NCBI GenBank assembly: GCA_031287585.1
Contig: JAITST010000441.1
Location: 1-16,256, forward strand
Length of the DNA stretch: 16,256 nucleotides
From: Planctomycetaceae bacterium
Lineage (GTDB): Bacteria > Planctomycetota > Planctomycetia > Pirellulales > Thermoguttaceae
Reading direction: 5' to 3'
Shown here: in pieces, positions 15,499-16,256 of the stretch
Layout: the number at the start of each line of letters is the position of its first letter
How positions within the stretch are numbered: position 1 is the first letter of the stretch
Program-made: the position numbers and the translations under genes
The notes under the pieces: generated by a model
What the model was told of the DNA's origin: nothing
The model's input: only the letters and a program-made list of their open reading frames with translations
Database searches by the model: none

Positions 15499-15530
15499 CT
15501 TCGTGCTATCGTGTCTTCGCGGCAAAAAAC
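15499..15530 (+). repeat. GTG-periodic intergenic repeat, copy (others at 1182-1214 and 11308-11340, minus strand)
   Basis: The pattern TC-x-GTG-x-x-x-TC-x-GTG-x-CT-x-CG-x-G followed by A-runs recurs in three intergenic places. It resembles the CTCTGTG...CTCTGTG...GTGGTTAAAAA strings that recur in spacers of many bacterial genomes; their role is not known to me. Confidence 0.35.
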
Positions 15531-15534
15531 TATC

Positions 15535-15548
15535 CGTAAACGTTTACG
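15535..15548. terminator. 14-bp perfect palindrome after the methyltransferase gene
   Basis: CGTAAACGTTTACG lies 15 bases after the stop of the methyltransferase gene and is flanked by A-runs on both sides, so in RNA from the minus strand a T-run follows a short stem. The low GC content and the central CG make it a weak terminator. The same sequence resembles LacI-family operators (a central CG flanked by TAAA/TTTA), in which case it might act on the KAS-like gene further downstream on this strand. Confidence 0.4.
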
Positions 15549-15563
15549 AAAAAACAAATAAAT

Positions 15564-16256
15564 TTACTTCTCTAACAGGAACAAAAACTCCCGATTGGGT
15601 TTGTCGGCATCTGCCGTCCATTCGTTTGTCCATTTCATATCTGCCATTACATTTTTTTTGTAGTTGACTTCAATACTTTCTAAAATTGTTCCGTTGGAGT
15701 TGAGCGTTTCTGAAAGTTCCTCCGCCGTTGCCCGACCGCCGCTGCTGTATGATAACAAAATATATCTTGCGTTCACGTTTTTGAGTAGTTTTTCGATTGC
15801 TTCCACGGCAAGAAAACGCCCGTTTTCTCCCTTGCGGAACTCTTCAAACACCGATGCCGATTCAACGTCGGAGGAATCTTTTCGCCGTTTTACTTTGCCG
15901 AAAAGTTTCGGTTTGTCATTCAAGCAAACGCTTGTCCAAATATGGTAATACGCACAGTACCGCACACGGCTCGGCGGCATTTTTTCATTGTTAGAGCCAT
16001 ACGGCGGGTCAAAATACGCTACATCAAATTTACGTCCTTTTATTGTTTCAAAAATATCGCCTTGCAAAACGATATGCTCCTTTTCGTTGACAAATAGTTT
16101 CGGCACTTTCATCGTCATCATCTTGTAAGACCGCGGCGACCAGTCCGCCAGATACGACGAATAATGTCCCAGTGTGCTGTCAACTTCGTCCATTGCTAAC
16201 ATTAAACTCGTCAGCATAACGGCTTTGTCTTGCTCATTCAAATTCAAACTATCAAT
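15564..16256 (-). CDS. D12-class DNA adenine N6-methyltransferase, C-terminal part
   Basis: The frame is open to the window's right edge, so the true start lies outside; about 230 residues are visible. The decisive motif is FDVAYFDPPYGSN (DPPY at 16009-16020), catalytic motif IV of adenine-N6 methyltransferases. A helical segment MLTSLMLAMDEVDSTLGHYSSYL precedes it, of the kind seen in the target-recognition part of Dam/D12 enzymes. Downstream is RYILLSYSSGGRATAEELSETL, typical of the C-terminal half of the same class, and the protein ends FLFLLEK. In this class the AdoMet-binding motifs (X and I, with FxGxG) come first and must be beyond the edge. The enzyme methylates adenine in a short target. 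Whether it is solitary or part of a restriction-modification pair depends on the missing neighbour; no restriction gene is seen on the visible side. Confidence 0.85.
   Translation of the reverse strand: MDSLNLNEQDKAVMLTSLMLAMDEVDSTLGHYSSYLADWSPRSYKMMTMKVPKLFVNEKEHIVLQGDIFETIKGRKFDVAYFDPPYGSNNEKMPPSRVRYCAYYHIWTSVCLNDKPKLFGKVKRRKDSSDVESASVFEEFRKGENGRFLAVEAIEKLLKNVNARYILLSYSSGGRATAEELSETLNSNGTILESIEVNYKKNVMADMKWTNEWTADADKPNREFLFLLEK

Larger units (their letters stand above)
15371..15563. other. Spacer between methyltransferase and KAS-like genes
   Basis: 193 bp without a gene. It holds the palindrome at 15535-15548 and, on the plus strand at 15499-15530, the best copy of the GTG-periodic repeat (CTTCGTGCTATCGTGTCTTC). 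An AT-rich stretch directly before the KAS-like start has no ribosome site. Confidence 0.4.

Overview
The window looks like chromosomal DNA from a member of the Planctomycetota. Three things point there. A 1,407-residue secreted protein opens with the planctomycete N-terminal motif (FEQLESRELLS, LEPR-XLL type) and continues with SdrD-B-like and FG-GAP/VCBS-like repeats. A Chlamydia-type polymorphic outer-membrane-protein (POMP) repeat protein sits at the left edge. Several housekeeping proteins (HEAT-repeat secreted protein, RNase D, a divergent ketosynthase, a tiny lipoprotein) have a planctomycete flavour. The base composition is moderate and many intergenic regions carry hairpins and short degenerate repeats. 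Placement below phylum is not attempted.

Layout. Left edge, minus strand: a 5'-complete but 3'-truncated POMP-repeat surface protein (1-1018). Its start codon and its signal peptide are in different frames, separated by a run of 12 C on the coding strand. Next, still minus, is a small QueD/PTPS-fold protein (1351-1746). A 347-bp divergent spacer leads to two plus-strand genes, probably co-transcribed: a secreted seven-blade WD40 protein (2094-3083) and the giant SdrD-B repeat protein (3146-7369), which ends in a clear terminator hairpin followed by a longer composite hairpin. A 684-bp spacer holds a very good sigma70-type promoter driving a MerR-family regulator (8054-8473) and a VIT/vWA-domain protein (8526-10700). 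This pair looks like a self-contained regulator-effector module. A 293-bp convergent spacer with two hairpins separates it from the right half.

Right half, all minus strand, read from the right edge inward: a 5'-truncated D12-class DNA adenine methyltransferase (15564-16256), a beta-ketoacyl-ACP-synthase homologue lacking all three catalytic residues (14078-15370), RNase D (12743-13942), a secreted HEAT-repeat protein (11454-12647) and a 72-residue lipoprotein (10994-11212). They are spaced by 95-241 bp, so they need not form one operon.

Most worth following: the homopolymeric tract at the start of the POMP gene (possible phase variation, or an indel error), two enzyme homologues with eroded active sites, the MerR/VIT-vWA module with its promoter and dyads, and three families of short degenerate intergenic repeats.
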